Source: Onchocerca volvulus
Taxonomy: Eukaryota > Nematoda > Chromadorea > Rhabditida > Onchocercidae
Length of the DNA: 64,000 nucleotides
Direction: 5' to 3'
Assembly (NCBI GenBank): GCA_000499405.2
Contig: HG738138.1
Span: forward strand, 2,542,001 to 2,606,000
The notes below the pieces were generated by a model that searched no databases, was not told where the DNA came from, and saw only the letters and a list, made by a program, of their open reading frames with translations. This document shows, in pieces, positions 11,523 through 28,200 of the stretch (position 1 is its first letter; each line of letters opens with the position of its first letter). A program made the translations under genes and the position numbers.

Positions 11523-14500
11523 ATGGCGGAAATTGCTGTTGGAGGAGTTTTAACCGGATGCGTGGGTTGTATGCTTACTGTTGAAGTCCTTACAAAGTAT
11601 GGCATTTTGTCCATAAACATACAATAATTTAAAATTATTCTTGAAAGATAAACGAAAAAAAAAAGGAAGAAAAGCCCTTTTATTGCGTAGAAATGTTTCC
11701 ATTATTCGAAAAGAGATTTTTCAGGCATAATCCAGAATGTATGAACTTACTGACTTGCTCAACATTTATTTTCATATCATTCATTAGTTTCTTCAAACAA
11801 TCGGATTATCTCAAGCGATTACCACGGAGCAGAGTACCTTTGTTACGGTTATTTTTCCATTTTTCACTCTACTGTTTATGACATTTTAAGCGAAAATCTC
11901 ACCGGTTACATCTTTAAATTTTTTCGAATTGGTTGAACAATTCGAGTGATTAAGAATGATGAGAAAAATAAAGAAGAGACATATAAAAAAAATACTTTTC
12001 ATCTTCCAATGTCTTATGTAATATTATATTAGTTTCTATTCCTATATCATACAGCGCACTTTCAATGATTCGACCACATAACTTCACTTTGAAAGAGTTT
12101 GTTTTAGAGGTTACATGCGTATTGTTCTTATATTCTTTGTGGTGAATGTTTCGAATAACTTGGCATTGCAATATGATGTTTCCATACCACTCTTTATTAT
12201 ATCCCGTTCGGTAATTTTTTTCTTTATTTCATCGTATGATCAGATTACTCAATGCAGAAAAAATTCTCATTCATGGCTTGTTTTACTTTCCAGCCTAAGT
12301 TTCGCTTTGTTAATTGCAAAATATTGTCGCAGAATTTGAAATAAGTTCCGCTGAAATTTTAAGAAGCATAATTCTGACTAGCATATGACTTAAACAGGTA
12401 ATTTTGATAGCTGATACTGTAGACTTCTTTCGGGAAGACGATGTATAACTGTTTTTGACATACAAAGTCCATCAATAACTCTATTATGCGGAGTGCCCAC
12501 ATCCGGTATCCTAATAAGATTTAACAGAAGACATTATAATTGAAAATTCCAATTTGGCTCACTAGTAATTTTCTTTTATTCCCAATTATTTATGATGAGG
12601 AAACTTGTTTTTTGGATTTTTATGTTCTTTTGAGTTACGTAAGATTTGAGCTGTTACCAAAATTATTCTCAAAAACTATAATTTATAATTGATGTTTTTT
12701 TGTCTAATAAATGATCTATTGCGCAGGGAACGTTGCTGGCAAATGTGTTGCTAGGTTACTGTTTGAGGAAAAGGATTTGTTCGTGGGGAAAGCTATTGTC
12801 TATAATATTAGTTAGTATCGGCATTATACTTTTCACATTGGCCGACCAATTTTCGAAACATCCCATAATAGAAAAGGATGGAAAGAGTGTTCATCCGTTA
12901 TCTATTTTGCATTCCAGTCCAGGTATGATGTTGTTTGTTTGTCTTACGTTGAAATGCTTATCCATTGCAAATGTATTTGCATGGTTTGAAATTTGTTCCA
13001 GTTTAAGTTTTAAAAGTTTTGTTATTTGAATCTATACCCTGAATTTAAGCTATAATTATCTAAAACTATTATAAGATCAATAAAGTAGTTCTTCTAATGT
13101 CAGCTGTAAAGAGTTACCCACCAGATGTTCAGATTGGTGATTTGTGACCGCATAGAATTGGGTTCCATTTAGGAATATAAGGATCTGTGGTAATCTGGTA
13201 TATTGGCAGAAACAATGAGATATCCATCGTTGTTTTTATTTTGCAAAATTTCAACACCATTTTTATGTGTTTTTTATCTTGTATTAATTATCCTATTTCA
13301 GGAATATTTTTACTATTACTTGCAGCGCTCTTATCCGCTTACCTAGGCATTTGCCAAGAAGATTTGTATTGCATATATGGAAACCATTCCCAAGAAGCAA
13401 TATTTTTCATTGTAAGTCTAACGTTTTCTGTCGCACTTTTTTTTTTTCTCACTCCTATTATTAGTAAGTTTGTTCTAATTTTGCACATCAGAAATTTTAT
13501 AGCATGTTCTGTCGTTACCGGGCTTTTTTTTCTTTTATAACGATATCTGGCAAGCGGTAGTTCATTTCAACAATTCTGATACTTTTTTCATTTTTGGATT
13601 TCGTTTCCCGATTCCTTCATTATGGATTTATGCGATTTTGAATTGCATATTCCAGTGAGTGGTTTTTTTTTTTTGTGTAATAAATTTCATTATTTTTAAA
13701 TTACAGTAATAAATTGCCATTACTTGTTTTGACCGTACAATATTGTTAAAGAAATAATGTAATCCGAGGTACAGGAGTCCATTTTTCATATTTTAGTACG
13801 TTATGTATTTTCGAGTCAGCCTAATATTACTCATAATTATGAGCTAAGCTATCGGAGCGGAGCTACAGTGTGAGACGAAATCCCTGACAAAAAAAAACTT
13901 GAATAAGTAAATGTTGGGATATCCTCTACGTTTGATCATCAATCATTTTTTTATTTTTAAATGATTGTTTAATATCTAAATAAATAAAAATGTAAATGTT
14001 CGCCGTTATAAGCCTTAAATCTCCGAAAATTCTTCACCGATTGCTTTCAGATTTTGATGTAGACCTTGCATTCGAATAGGCGGTCATTTTTATGTGAACT
14101 TTTTTTTTTTCTTGTTACGCCTGTCGCCTGCGATAAGTAAAAGTAAGTGAGCAGACTGAATTTTCTGACCACATCCTACTCCACGCCTTAATGAACGGAC
14201 AGAATTTATTGGCCACGCCTGTTTCTACCTTCACCACGTTTACTTCCTGCATTCATTTTTACAGAACGTTTCAAGTTCTTCACTGATCGATTTGAAATAC
14301 AACGTTGCATTCGAATAAGCGCGTGTTTAAAATTTTCCGTTTAGTTGTTGCTTTATGAGAAATGTAGTTGCGTCGCAGAAATGTCGAGGTCATGATAGTG
14401 TATAATGAAATATTTCGTTCAAGCAATTTTTGGATTACTTTTCTGATTTCTAATAATAGGTCGTGTCTTTGGTTGTCTTTTTGTCGTAAATTTCCTGTTC

Positions 14501-15310
14501 ATTTTGACAGAACGTTTCAAGTTTTTGCTCATTGATTTGAACTTTTGACACAACGTTGCATTCGAATAGGCGTGTTATTTTTGTATAGATATACCTAATT
14601 TTTTTTTTTTTTTACTTGTCACATCTGTGACGAATAAAAGTGAGTAAGTGGACTTAATCTATTGACCATGCTTACTTTCTACGAAGTGGACGTGGGCTTC
14701 AGTATGCAGCGCTGAGTACGCTCGATAAAGTATGCGCGTATTCAGTGCAACGTTTTGTCAAAATTTCAAAACAATAGAGAAAAATTTTTGGAGATTTTAG
14801 ATTTTGAATGAACGAAAATTTACGACTCTTGATATCTTTTAATATCATATATAATTTTTTGCACTAGCGACAGTCTAACAATTCATTTGAGCAGTTTCTA
14901 ATTCAACTTCTGTCAAAATTTCAAAACAATAAGTAAAAACTTTGGGAGATTTAAGAGTTTGAACAAACGAACATTTACATTTTTATTTATATAGACTAAT
15001 TGGACTGGCCACGCTCCGCGTCCCCGACAGCTAGTTATAAATGAAAATTATTTCAAAATCGAAAATTTTATTCAATTATAGATGGATTTGTATCACGAAT
15101 GTGCATACACTAATTTCGTTAACTACATCGCTGAATGTGGCAATGATCATAACGCTAAGGAAATTCTTGTCGATGGTTCTTTCAATTATTTTATTCAAAA
15201 ATTCTTTCACATTTATGCATTGTGTAGGTTCTCTCTTTGTATTACTCGGTACTGTAGCGTTCACTTCGTGCGATCTCAATTTCAAGTCTGCACAGAAGAA
15301 AAATGTGTAG
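11523..15310 (+). CDS. SLC35B4: Nucleotide-sugar transporter, SLC35B4 type
   Basis: Seven exons at 11523-11596, 11725-11847, 12108-12210, 12727-12922, 13302-13411, 13503-13654 and 15082-15310 join in phase to about 328 residues, close to the vertebrate SLC35B4 length. The family exchanges cytosolic UDP-xylose/UDP-GlcNAc for luminal UMP at the Golgi or ER. Matching stretches include VNVSNNLALQYDVSIPL, LVSIGIILFTLADQ, HVLSLPGFFFFYNDIW, and in the last exon SLTTSLNVAMIITLRKFLS and FMHCVGSLFVLLGT. Many hydrophobic helices are visible across the protein. The C-terminal QKKNV is lysine-rich, as in human. The ATG at 11523 begins the family's first helix (MAEIAVGGVLTGCVGC). The 1.4-kb last intron holds a Helitron-like element. 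Substrate preference is inferred from homology only. Confidence 0.93.
13842..15034. mobile_element. Degenerate non-autonomous Helitron-like element
   Basis: The last SLC35B4 intron holds about 1.19 kb of sequence with nested inverted repeats. The outer pair is GC-rich: CTAAGCTATCGGAGCGGAGC at about 13844 faces GCTCCGCGTCCCCGACAGCTAG at about 15013-15034. The inner pair is about 84 bp: 13977-14060 faces 14912-14995, sharing ATAAAAATGTAAATGTTCG and TTAAATCTCC. A second, diverged right-arm copy lies near 14758-14830. TTGCATTCGAATA recurs near 14068, 14308 and 14559, and a longer block near 14111 recurs near 14613. The right end closes with a GC-rich stretch then CTAG, as at Helitron 3' ends, and TTAT flanks both sides. 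There is no helicase or Rep frame, so it is non-autonomous. Exact ends and class are inference. Confidence 0.6.
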
Positions 15311-16098
15311 GGGCATATAAGATAAGTTCAAAAAGTTTTATGTAGCTCTAAATCAGCGAAAATACGGTCAAAGATATTGCAAAAGAATCATACTCAAATT
15401 TTCAAATTTTTACTCTAAGCACGTTTCTGATACTTTTTACTGTAAGCACGTTTTTTATATCATCTTGATTCTTTTAGGCAGTACTATCTCAAGATATAGG
15501 GGGATGCAAATATTGCTTTTTAATGCTTTCTCTTATTTCATTTTCTTTTATTCAAGTTTTATCACAGCTGCTTATTAATTTTTGCTTATTTTATGTGTGT
15601 TTTCCAATCTTATTTTATGTGCATTTTCTAATCTTCATATGCTTTTACTATTGGTGAAATCATTTTTTGTTCTTATTATTGTAACAGTCGGTTTTCTCTG
15701 GTGATATAGTAGCATTTTACAATTATCAATTCTTGATCTAGGTAACAGTATTCAATTATCCGAATCTTTTATCCAGAATGTAAATAGAGCAAACATAGTG
15801 AACATTGACGAAAGCAAGAAATACAAGTGAAGCAGATGCTTCCTTTGCAAAAAGTAATCCGTAGGATCATTAATTACCCTACAGTATAATATTTGCTGAG
15901 AACAAAAAAGAAATCATTCTGTGTTACAAGATTTTTACTACCATATTTACCAGGAAAAAAAAAAGAAGAAAAGACAACAGATATAGTTAAAGAAACAAGA
16001 ACAATGACTAGAAATAATATAACTGGCTTTTTTAATGTAATCCGTCGTTTTTTGATGTTAGCTGTTGGGTCAAGGGGCGCAGGACTTTGATTCCTTTT

Positions 16099-16134
16099 GT
16101 ATAATATTCACGGTCTGTATAATATTCACGGTCT
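16099..16134. repeat. 18-bp perfect tandem duplication
   Basis: GTATAATATTCACGGTCT occurs twice back to back (16099-16116 and 16117-16134) in the spacer downstream of SLC35B4. Confidence 0.95.
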
Positions 16135-18605
16135 GACAGCTGGTCGCATCTACTTTGAATGATTTGAAGTTTTTTTTTTTCTTGCCGACTACGGCAGAAC
16201 ACAATTTGTCTGCCTTTTATTATAGTCTGTATGCTTTTGGAGTGCTTCTATTCTTTTCCGGGGATACATCTGTTCTTGAACTTTCTTCTGCATAGAAGAA
16301 ATTTGATCTTGGAAAGAACTCCGAATAAATCTGAATTTTTTGGATACAACATGAACAAATAACTTACAAATGTGATTTTTTTCTTGTTCACTCTAATTTT
16401 TCATACGGAGTGAGAATAGATCTTTATTATATCTTTTCAAGGATTTTTAAATGCTCCCCTCTTTTTTTTTTTTTTTTTTTTTTGAAAATCTTTAGATGAC
16501 ATGTTCGAAGCTACGGGAATATTTTATTTTTCATTTTTTTTTATCAGTGGTCGTTTCGCATTTTCAAGTATTTTCCAGAAATTTCGACAAACATGAAAGC
16601 TACCATTTGGATTTGCTTGCAAAAATTAGGATATGATAAACGAAATTGCGGATAACTGACAGTTTATCTAATCTATTAGCTTCTAAATTTTTTAAAAAAG
16701 AATTTCATTTTTTAAAGTAAAATTTTTCATAAGTGCTTCTAAGAACACAAAAAGTGAAGTGGCCTTTTTTTTATTGCTCTTTTTATCGCAGGATATGTGT
16801 GTATCTCTTGCCATATGGAAGAAAATATGAATTTTGTCGTAATTTTGTAAACTTTTAATGTTTTTATATCCTGAATGCTTTTATATTTCTGAATATCGAA
16901 GAAAAATGAAATCATGTTAATCATTTCTTTTATTTACTTCCTTCTGTTACATATTAGGATTTTTCTAAAAAATTCTTTTTGATTTATTCATAATTACAAT
17001 TGAAAGTTTTATTGTTGTCTTTTGTTATTATCAATTTTTGAATTTGTGATGCTGTTATTTTGGTGACATTCCAAATTAAAAACAGTAAATTTCTTCAGGG
17101 CTTTTACTGAGCCAAGCTGAGCAAGACAAGTTCAATAATTGAGATAGTAGTATGTGGGGCTTGGATTTATTCATTATTCGATTGAAAGTTTTATTGTTAT
17201 CTCAATAAACAACAGGGATTTAGGATTTATTGAAACAGCACTTTTCCAAATTGTCTGAAATCATTAATTGGGATTACAACAAACTTGATAGATTTTTCTC
17301 TCATTTAATTGAGAATTTGAATTGATATTTGATTTATTCAATTTTTCTTTAAATTTTTTTATAATCCTAAATAAATAATTTGCCATCACTAATAATGAAT
17401 GATATTTGTGCAGCAGGTTGATATACATTATCATTCCTTCAAAAACTTGCGGAATATGTGATAGTAGTGGTATGTATGATAGTTTTTTGCCTTCTCATTT
17501 GGTAATATACACAAACATTCCAAGAATTTTATTTAATTTTCAAAATATTTTGATTTTTTGCTAAATTGATTGTGAAAATTGTGTGAATAGGTGGAAATGA
17601 TGCATTCATCCCGACGGGACAAGCCAGACAAAACAGCATTTGAAGAGATACGTTGCGAATAGAGAGGGGAAGCTGCTATAGTTGATGAAGAACTCATTTG
17701 TCAAATTGATTAAACATAAAATCCCTTTTTTTTTTTCTTTGTATTATTTGATTTATTATCTTCTATACTTTAGTTGTATCATTTAAAACAAATTAGTGTA
17801 AATTTAGGTCCTTTTTTTAATTTTTTTTTCCCAACATTTCTAGCAATCTTGGCAAATCCAGCTTGGTGATTCTGGAAGGGATTCGAAAACCGTATGGAAT
17901 GAATTTAGTTTCAATATTATTCTATCCATTTTTAAAAAATTCAATCACAAACAAAAAGAAAAATCTGATTTTGACTTTTTTAGATATATTTATATGTGTG
18001 TTTAATATTGTTCCAGTTACTAAAAATTTTGTTTACCATTGATTTGAGATGTTTAAATTTTATGGATACCATTCTTAACTCTCACCTTTTCTCTGTCCTT
18101 CTTTTAAAATTACTTTTATTGTAATAGCTAGTCGTTCGTAAATGAATTCAAATCTATGTTCACAAGAGACTGTCCAATTTAATCATTCAGAAATAAAGAA
18201 GTAATTTAAATCGGTAGTCATTTGATTTAGAGTACTTCATGACAACGTTTGTTTAATAGCGGTCTAGAGTGCAAGAATTTTTATTGAAAACAGGAATTGC
18301 ACTTTCAACTCATTATATCAGAAATTTTTTGCTGTTTAGAGTTGGAAAGAATCGTTGTTTTTTCATTCGTTCAAATATTAAATCACATATTTGATGATCG
18401 GACAATGGATTGAACAATTCAATGGAGTGATTGGGAAATGTAGAATCGATCAATTTTGATAATAAAAATCTGATTCGCAGCGTTTTTATATCTATGTAAA
18501 TTGACATAATAGTTATTGAAAATTTGTTGGTTATCAAAATTATAAATTTTTTTCATTATAACATGAGGAGTAATGACGTTAAATCACTAGATACCATAAA
18601 CGATC

Positions 18606-18676
18606 ACTTGATATCACTATTATTTATTAATATAAATATTAGTGATTTATTAATATAAATATTAGTGATATCAAGT
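18606..18676. repeat. Inverted repeat enclosing a 23-bp tandem duplication
   Basis: ACTTGATATCACTA (18606-18619) is inverted at 18663-18676. Between the arms a 23-bp AT-rich unit ending ATTAGTGAT is directly repeated (18624-18646 and 18647-18669). It could form a cruciform or hairpin, about 340 bases upstream of the GMD start. It may be a small foldback element remnant or a replication-slippage product. Confidence 0.9.
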
Positions 18677-19013
18677 CATTGTTTATTTTCACTGCTTATT
18701 GAAGTTAACATTTAAAACTTACTAATATTGTCGCTGATAAAATTAAAATCATATACTTTCTAATCATTACAATAAGTAGAGCATGGAGCATTTAAATAAT
18801 TTCCTCTGTATTTTACTAATACTGTTAGCAAATAGAAGTGTAAATGCAGAAGCATATTGTGAATTTGTACAAATTTAACAAATAGAGAAAAAATGCAAAA
18901 AAAAAAAAAAAAAGAAAATTGAATTCCCATATTATCATTTTATTTTCAATAAATTTCGTTCGGTTGATTCACAATTCACGCCTTGTTGGTGTTTGTATAT
19001 ATGCTCGGTTGTA

Positions 19014-22103
<3,090 letters not shown>

Positions 22104-22344
22104 AAAAAAAATGAATAAATCCTTAATAAAAAATGTTCATTCTCATGCACATATATCCAAACACATACATATGTGTAAAGACAGCAATCATTCCGGTACC
22201 TCTTCTTAAATATGAAAAGATTTTTCAGTTGTTCTGTATATATGTGACTGTCATTCTTTGTCAGTAATTTATATGATTAAATGGTGCTGAGACATAAGAG
22301 ACCCATAATACAATGAAATGATATTACAGATTATTAGTGCAACT

Positions 22345-22822
<478 letters not shown>

Positions 22823-25245
22823 TGAAGTAGAATAATATATTGATCAGATACAATCTGAAGAAAAAAAAAAACGTAAGCTAATAGTTGTGAAACAATACCA
22901 ACAATATGTGCACCCACTCTTCTGTCCTCTCTATTTTTCAGGTATTGTATCAAAACAGACATCATTTATCATCGCCAAAATTCTCAGATACATTGGTTAA
23001 AATTTAAACCTAGGAAGCCTTGCCTACCAAATAAATCTACCACTTCCACATCACTTAGAAGATTTCAAATGTTCACCCGTTGTACGACTATAATGATGAG
23101 AGTTTCCGACGTTCAGAACATAGGATACATAGTGAGTGGACATTATATTAGTGCGTCACAAGGGAAAAACAAATAACATAAATTAATATGAACAGACACA
23201 GAACATTTCCTTTAAATCATTATCAGAATGAATAGTTGTACGAATAGGGTGGTACCGATAATAAAGAAATTGCTATGAACTAGAACTTTCGCCAATCCCG
23301 GATTGCATACCAGTAGATCAAACAAAAGAAATTGACCAAGATGGACATCATTTACTGGCAAGATTCTTAGATATTCTCAATTAAAATTTGAAAACTAGAA
23401 AGCTCGAAGATCTATTTCTCCTATTTCGAGGTCCTGTAGGTACCATAACCCAACTAACGAACAGTTTCAATCATATTATGTACCTATATCCAAGTTACTC
23501 CTAAACCGAAAACCAACCACTCCTTTCCTGATAGAACTCCACAATGCGCGGCCATGGTACCAAAATCCACCTATGTCAACTGATTTGAACCGTTATGAAA
23601 ACTATAATAACTCTGACATTATTTCTTTATTATCGAATTGTCGCTTAACTAGTCGAAAGGAGATATCGAAGGGATAGTAAGGAGTTGGTAATAAGCTAAA
23701 CCTAAACCGGAATTGATGTTTTCTTACCCTGATCAACTCTTTTATTCGTCGTACAATTTTCCCCTTAAAGTTCTGAACTCTCATTACAGTAATAGCGGAA
23801 CTATTTGAGGTCGTCTATTCAGGTTGTCAACCAAAATCAGTCGATTTTCACTAGTTGAATAATATCGATTATACAATATGACATTGTGTCATGTAACGAA
23901 AGCATAGGTGTCACATGGAGAGAGAATGTTGTGTAACAAATAATAGAATTTGGCGAAATTATCCACAATTATCTCCAATACTATTCCGCAAAAACTTTCT
24001 CCATTTTTAGATTTTTGTCCTAAAGTGTAGGGAATATAGTAGTAATTAACATCCTTTAGAATTCCAATGAATTTCTAAAATATTCAAAGCCTATGACTTT
24101 TATTAGGATACGTATGTTTATTGATTTCATGTAAAATATCGTAAAAATAATAAACAAATGGAAATCTCCCTTCACAACTAGCCATATCATTTTTATTTTA
24201 TTTTTTTCCAAATTAAATTAAAAAGAGGCAATAAAATGAAAAACAAAAAAAAGAAAAACATGCGACATAATGGGATATTAATGTGGAAGAAATCGCAGCA
24301 TATTCAGTGAAATCGCTTTCTTGTATCATTCGAAATTTTTCGTAAAAATGTAAATTCAAAAAATAAAAAAAAAAGAGCACAGTGATGAAATTCGGAAGAC
24401 AAGTTTTTCAATATATTTAAGTTCGAATGTTTAGAAATCAATTACAAGAATTCGGGAAAAGTATATACATACAAAGAAGGAAGTGTAATATGATATTTCT
24501 AAGGAACATAACTGCAAAGAGAGGAAAACTGAAACATATCAACAAAAAAAAAGAAAAAGACAAAAACAATAACAAGAAAGTATGTTTCAAACAATGAAAA
24601 AAATAAGCACCAGTAGCACAATATCACAGATTCTTTCATCTTTATTTTTAAAAGGTAATAAATATAAAATGGAAAAAGACAACAAACAAAATGTCAGCAT
24701 TGGACACCTGTGTGACCAGATCAAGAGTCAAAAGAAGTGGAACAATATCGTTTGTATTTATTGCTGAATTATTTAACTTTTTTGCAGCTATATTCTTAAT
24801 GAAAGCCAATACTGATCAACTTGTAGCAAAAACAAATAAATTCTGACAACTGATTTTCGTTGAAAGATCAAATGTCGCCTGACTTGAAATAAATATAAAT
24901 ATATCACTTTAAAAACAAACAACAATTTATAGTTACTCAAATGAATTAAAGAATCTCAGCTAATACTAGCAGGCAAAACTATCAAGAGACTATATTGTTT
25001 CGATTTGTGCATTAATACCAGTTAAAGTTGTTTCCTAAAATCGGGAATGAGTAAAGAGTGATTTTTTTTTAATATCATTCAAATAAATAAAAAAAGTCTT
25101 TGGGATATATTTTCTCCAACATTTCTCGAATATTTCGGAAGGGAAAATTTTAATGCCTTTTAGTGTTATCAATTCTAGTAGAAATTTAATTTTCCCACAA
25201 TCAATGAAATGACTTAGTCTTACAAAATCCAATATTAAACTAAAA
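22823..25245. other. Intergenic region with old degenerate repeats
   Basis: About 2.4 kb between TMA7 and the SLC35A-type gene. The part at 22900-23850 is less AT-rich than its surroundings. It contains a diverged direct repeat (22963-23020 versus 23342-23400, sharing GACATCATTTA...TTAAAATTT...AGGAAGC/AGAAAGC) and an inverted copy of CGATAATAAAGAAAT (about 23249 and 23617). No coding frame is convincing; it may be a decayed transposon. Confidence 0.45.
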
Positions 25246-28200
25246 CTATGAAGAATTCGAAGAAGAATATAAGAAGATACTAATAATAACTAATGCTGTT
25301 CCAAATAGAAATAATGAATTCGGGACGAAATCGAAAATGTATATTGATGCTACTGTACTAGTAATAATAGCAGCCGATGTTGCGAAATTTTTTGCTATAT
25401 TACCCGAATATCTAATGCATACTGCAACGGATAAACCACCAATGCAATACCAGAAAATAACAACCCAAACTAGCACATCAAAACCATACAGCATACCTTC
25501 ATTAAAAATTATTTCATGGTCCTGAAAACGTCTTTATGCAAAAATTTTACGATCCGGAAATTCTTTTGAAAATAGCAGTGAGATAATATTAAGATACAGT
25601 AAGATATGTTTCTGGTAAAATAAAATTAAAAATTGTAGCGTAAAGTAAATTAGGTAAATCAGTAAACGACAATCTGCTCAGTAGATGAATGAAATTATGT
25701 CCAACAGTGCAAGCCTTTCAAGATGAATGCTCATAAGTGTAATAAAGTAATGCTACCATTAACATGAAAACCGTACTGAATTATCGGGCAGTTCCGACGA
25801 TCTTGATAACTTTCTCAACAATGCACTTTTCGGGTTTTTTATTATATTGAGAAATAAATAAGTTCGAAATTTCGTAACATAATTTAACGATGAGCATAGA
25901 AAGCTTCATATTTTGTTTATATTTATTGTAAATACCTGCAAAATAGAATTAAAGAAACTCGAAGGTATTCCAAATACTGCTAATTGTACATTACGCATCC
26001 ATACCGATACAGATGGACTAGTTTTTAAAATTTTTTCGAAATATATTCCAGCAAAACCGGAAAGAACGCATGCAGAAACAGAAGCCAAAAGTCCTGAAAA
26101 TAATAGCAGATTAATACTTGGATATTTATCACTTGCTATTTGAAAATCTTTTGGCAAATATAGATGCTAATCTTTATTTTCACAATAACTTATATATTTT
26201 TAATGCATCCTAAGAATCAACAAATTTTAACAATTATGAATTTCACTAATCAGGAGAAGAATCGCAAAAAGTGTACACTACAGCGCATCCTCCAATGATG
26301 GGAGATATGAATTCTCTTTAATTATCAATCATTTTATCACATGAATTGTTAAAATATTGCAAACATACACTAATTAGCTGTAATATCTAACTGATTAGTT
26401 GTAATATTTATATTTCTTTCTCTAATATGACATCAAAAAAATTCCCGAAGGACTGTAAACACTTTTCAACTTAATTTCTGATCGAAATCACAAGTGTATT
26501 AAATATTGTAAACAACTTCATTTAAAAAAAAGAGTTATTATCTGCATTCAACAGTTTTTTCAATTATTCAGTCATTCATCCACTTCCTTGTTCACTAATT
26601 TGCTTTATCGTTATGAGCGCCTTCAAATTTTTTATTCCAATATTTATACTTCTAGACAACATCCCTGCTCAAATGTCGGTGTATTATCGATATAGATTAA
26701 TTCTTTGTGTAACGTAGTTGCGGGGAATAAAAAATTTCGTCACATCACACTTCATTACACAACATATTCGTTTGTACCAAAATCCAAAATCTTCCCCAAA
26801 ATTTTTTTTTTTACAACAGCAACAGCAGCTGCATGATACACATAAGTCTCATCAAGAATCTTATAATGGAAGTTTTAGAATCATTTTTTCAGCGACAACC
26901 AACTGGATGAAATAAAAGAAAGTTTGATGAGTGATTAAAATGAGAAAATTGTTACCTAAATAAGGATCATTGGAAGGAAGCGTTTTCTTCGTTTCATGTC
27001 GCTCCAACTGAACAAGACATATGCCAACAAAAAGCACACCAAGAGATAGCCATTGGTTCCTAGTAATGGCCTTTTTCAAAATAATCACTGTAAATATTGC
27101 TGTTGTGAAAATTTTCAACTGTGCAGTCACCTGGAAAATTTAAATTCATTTTTTTTTTTTTTTTTTTTTTTTTTTGTAAAATTATAGGACAATTATTTTC
27201 CGTCTTTATCTCTCTTTCTTTCAAAAATTATTGTGAAAAAGTAACCATAAATGTTGCTGCTTCCAAATGAGATGCTGCCACATAAAAGAGATTATTTTGT
27301 ACAACATAGATCACTGCAGGAATGCAAACTTTCAAAGTGTCTTTCGAATTATCAAATACTTGTCGTTTCACAAGATGCAACATACTGAAATTCATTTCTG
27401 AGCATAGTTGTGCACCATTTCATGGAATTAAAATCTACTTTTCTATGGAATTAGAATCTACTTTTAGTCCTTTGAGCAAGTAAAAATAATGACAATAAAT
27501 TCTTTCATTTATCGAAATTGCTTTCAAGCCCTGTCCAGCAATCTCCTATAACGCTAATGCCACAGTAAACGTAGCGTCAATGAAGTAAAATTATTTAAAG
27601 AAAAATAAAACCCATCATTTCTAAAATGTTTCGATTCTACTTATCAGCTTAACAGCGGTATCATTATCGAATCAGACAAATATCGGAAGTAATGAAAACT
27701 TCTTTCGAGACCGCATATGTTGAGAAACTTTTGGCTTGCGAAAAAATCGAAACTTTTAAGCATAAAGTTAAATAACCTGCACACGCTCTTTTCTTCATAA
27801 ATGATGAAAAGTAAGCAGGTGATTATTTTGAGAATTTCAGTGAAAAATACAGCAACTGATGGAAGAAACACCTCTTCGACAACTCGTATTCTCGAATACC
27901 GTACCAGTAATGTATGCACTGTATTTTGTAAGGTAAGCCATACCAAAATACTTGACTGTAGGAATATTCCCGGATTTCCCGTATGCTTTCGCATCACAGA
28001 AATGTTCGCCTACAAACAGTAAATAATTGATTTTCATGGTTCATTTTTCTAGGTAACTTTTTAATATTTTAAGATTTTGTATTTTAAACACTAGCTTTTA
28101 AATCATCTGAAACAATTACAAACAAATGTGATGCAAAAAAAGAAAACGTAAGTGCGATACATTTATATATTTTTTGGCACAAACTTCAAGTTTATAGCAA

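Larger units (their letters stand above)
15311..19013. other. Intergenic region between SLC35B4 and GMD
   Basis: AT-rich spacer of about 3.7 kb. It contains an 18-bp tandem duplication at 16099-16134, a T run near 16460-16482, a short less AT-rich patch at 17590-17710 and a palindromic tandem repeat at 18606-18676. No gene is supported. Confidence 0.55.

Noticed and set aside
27837..28037. Alternative frame with KYFGMAYL in exon 2 of the SLC35A-type gene
   Set aside because: KYFGMAYLT looked family-like, but it leads quickly out of the family frame. The other frame joins the first exon in phase and continues into [16 protein letters not shown] without a stop.
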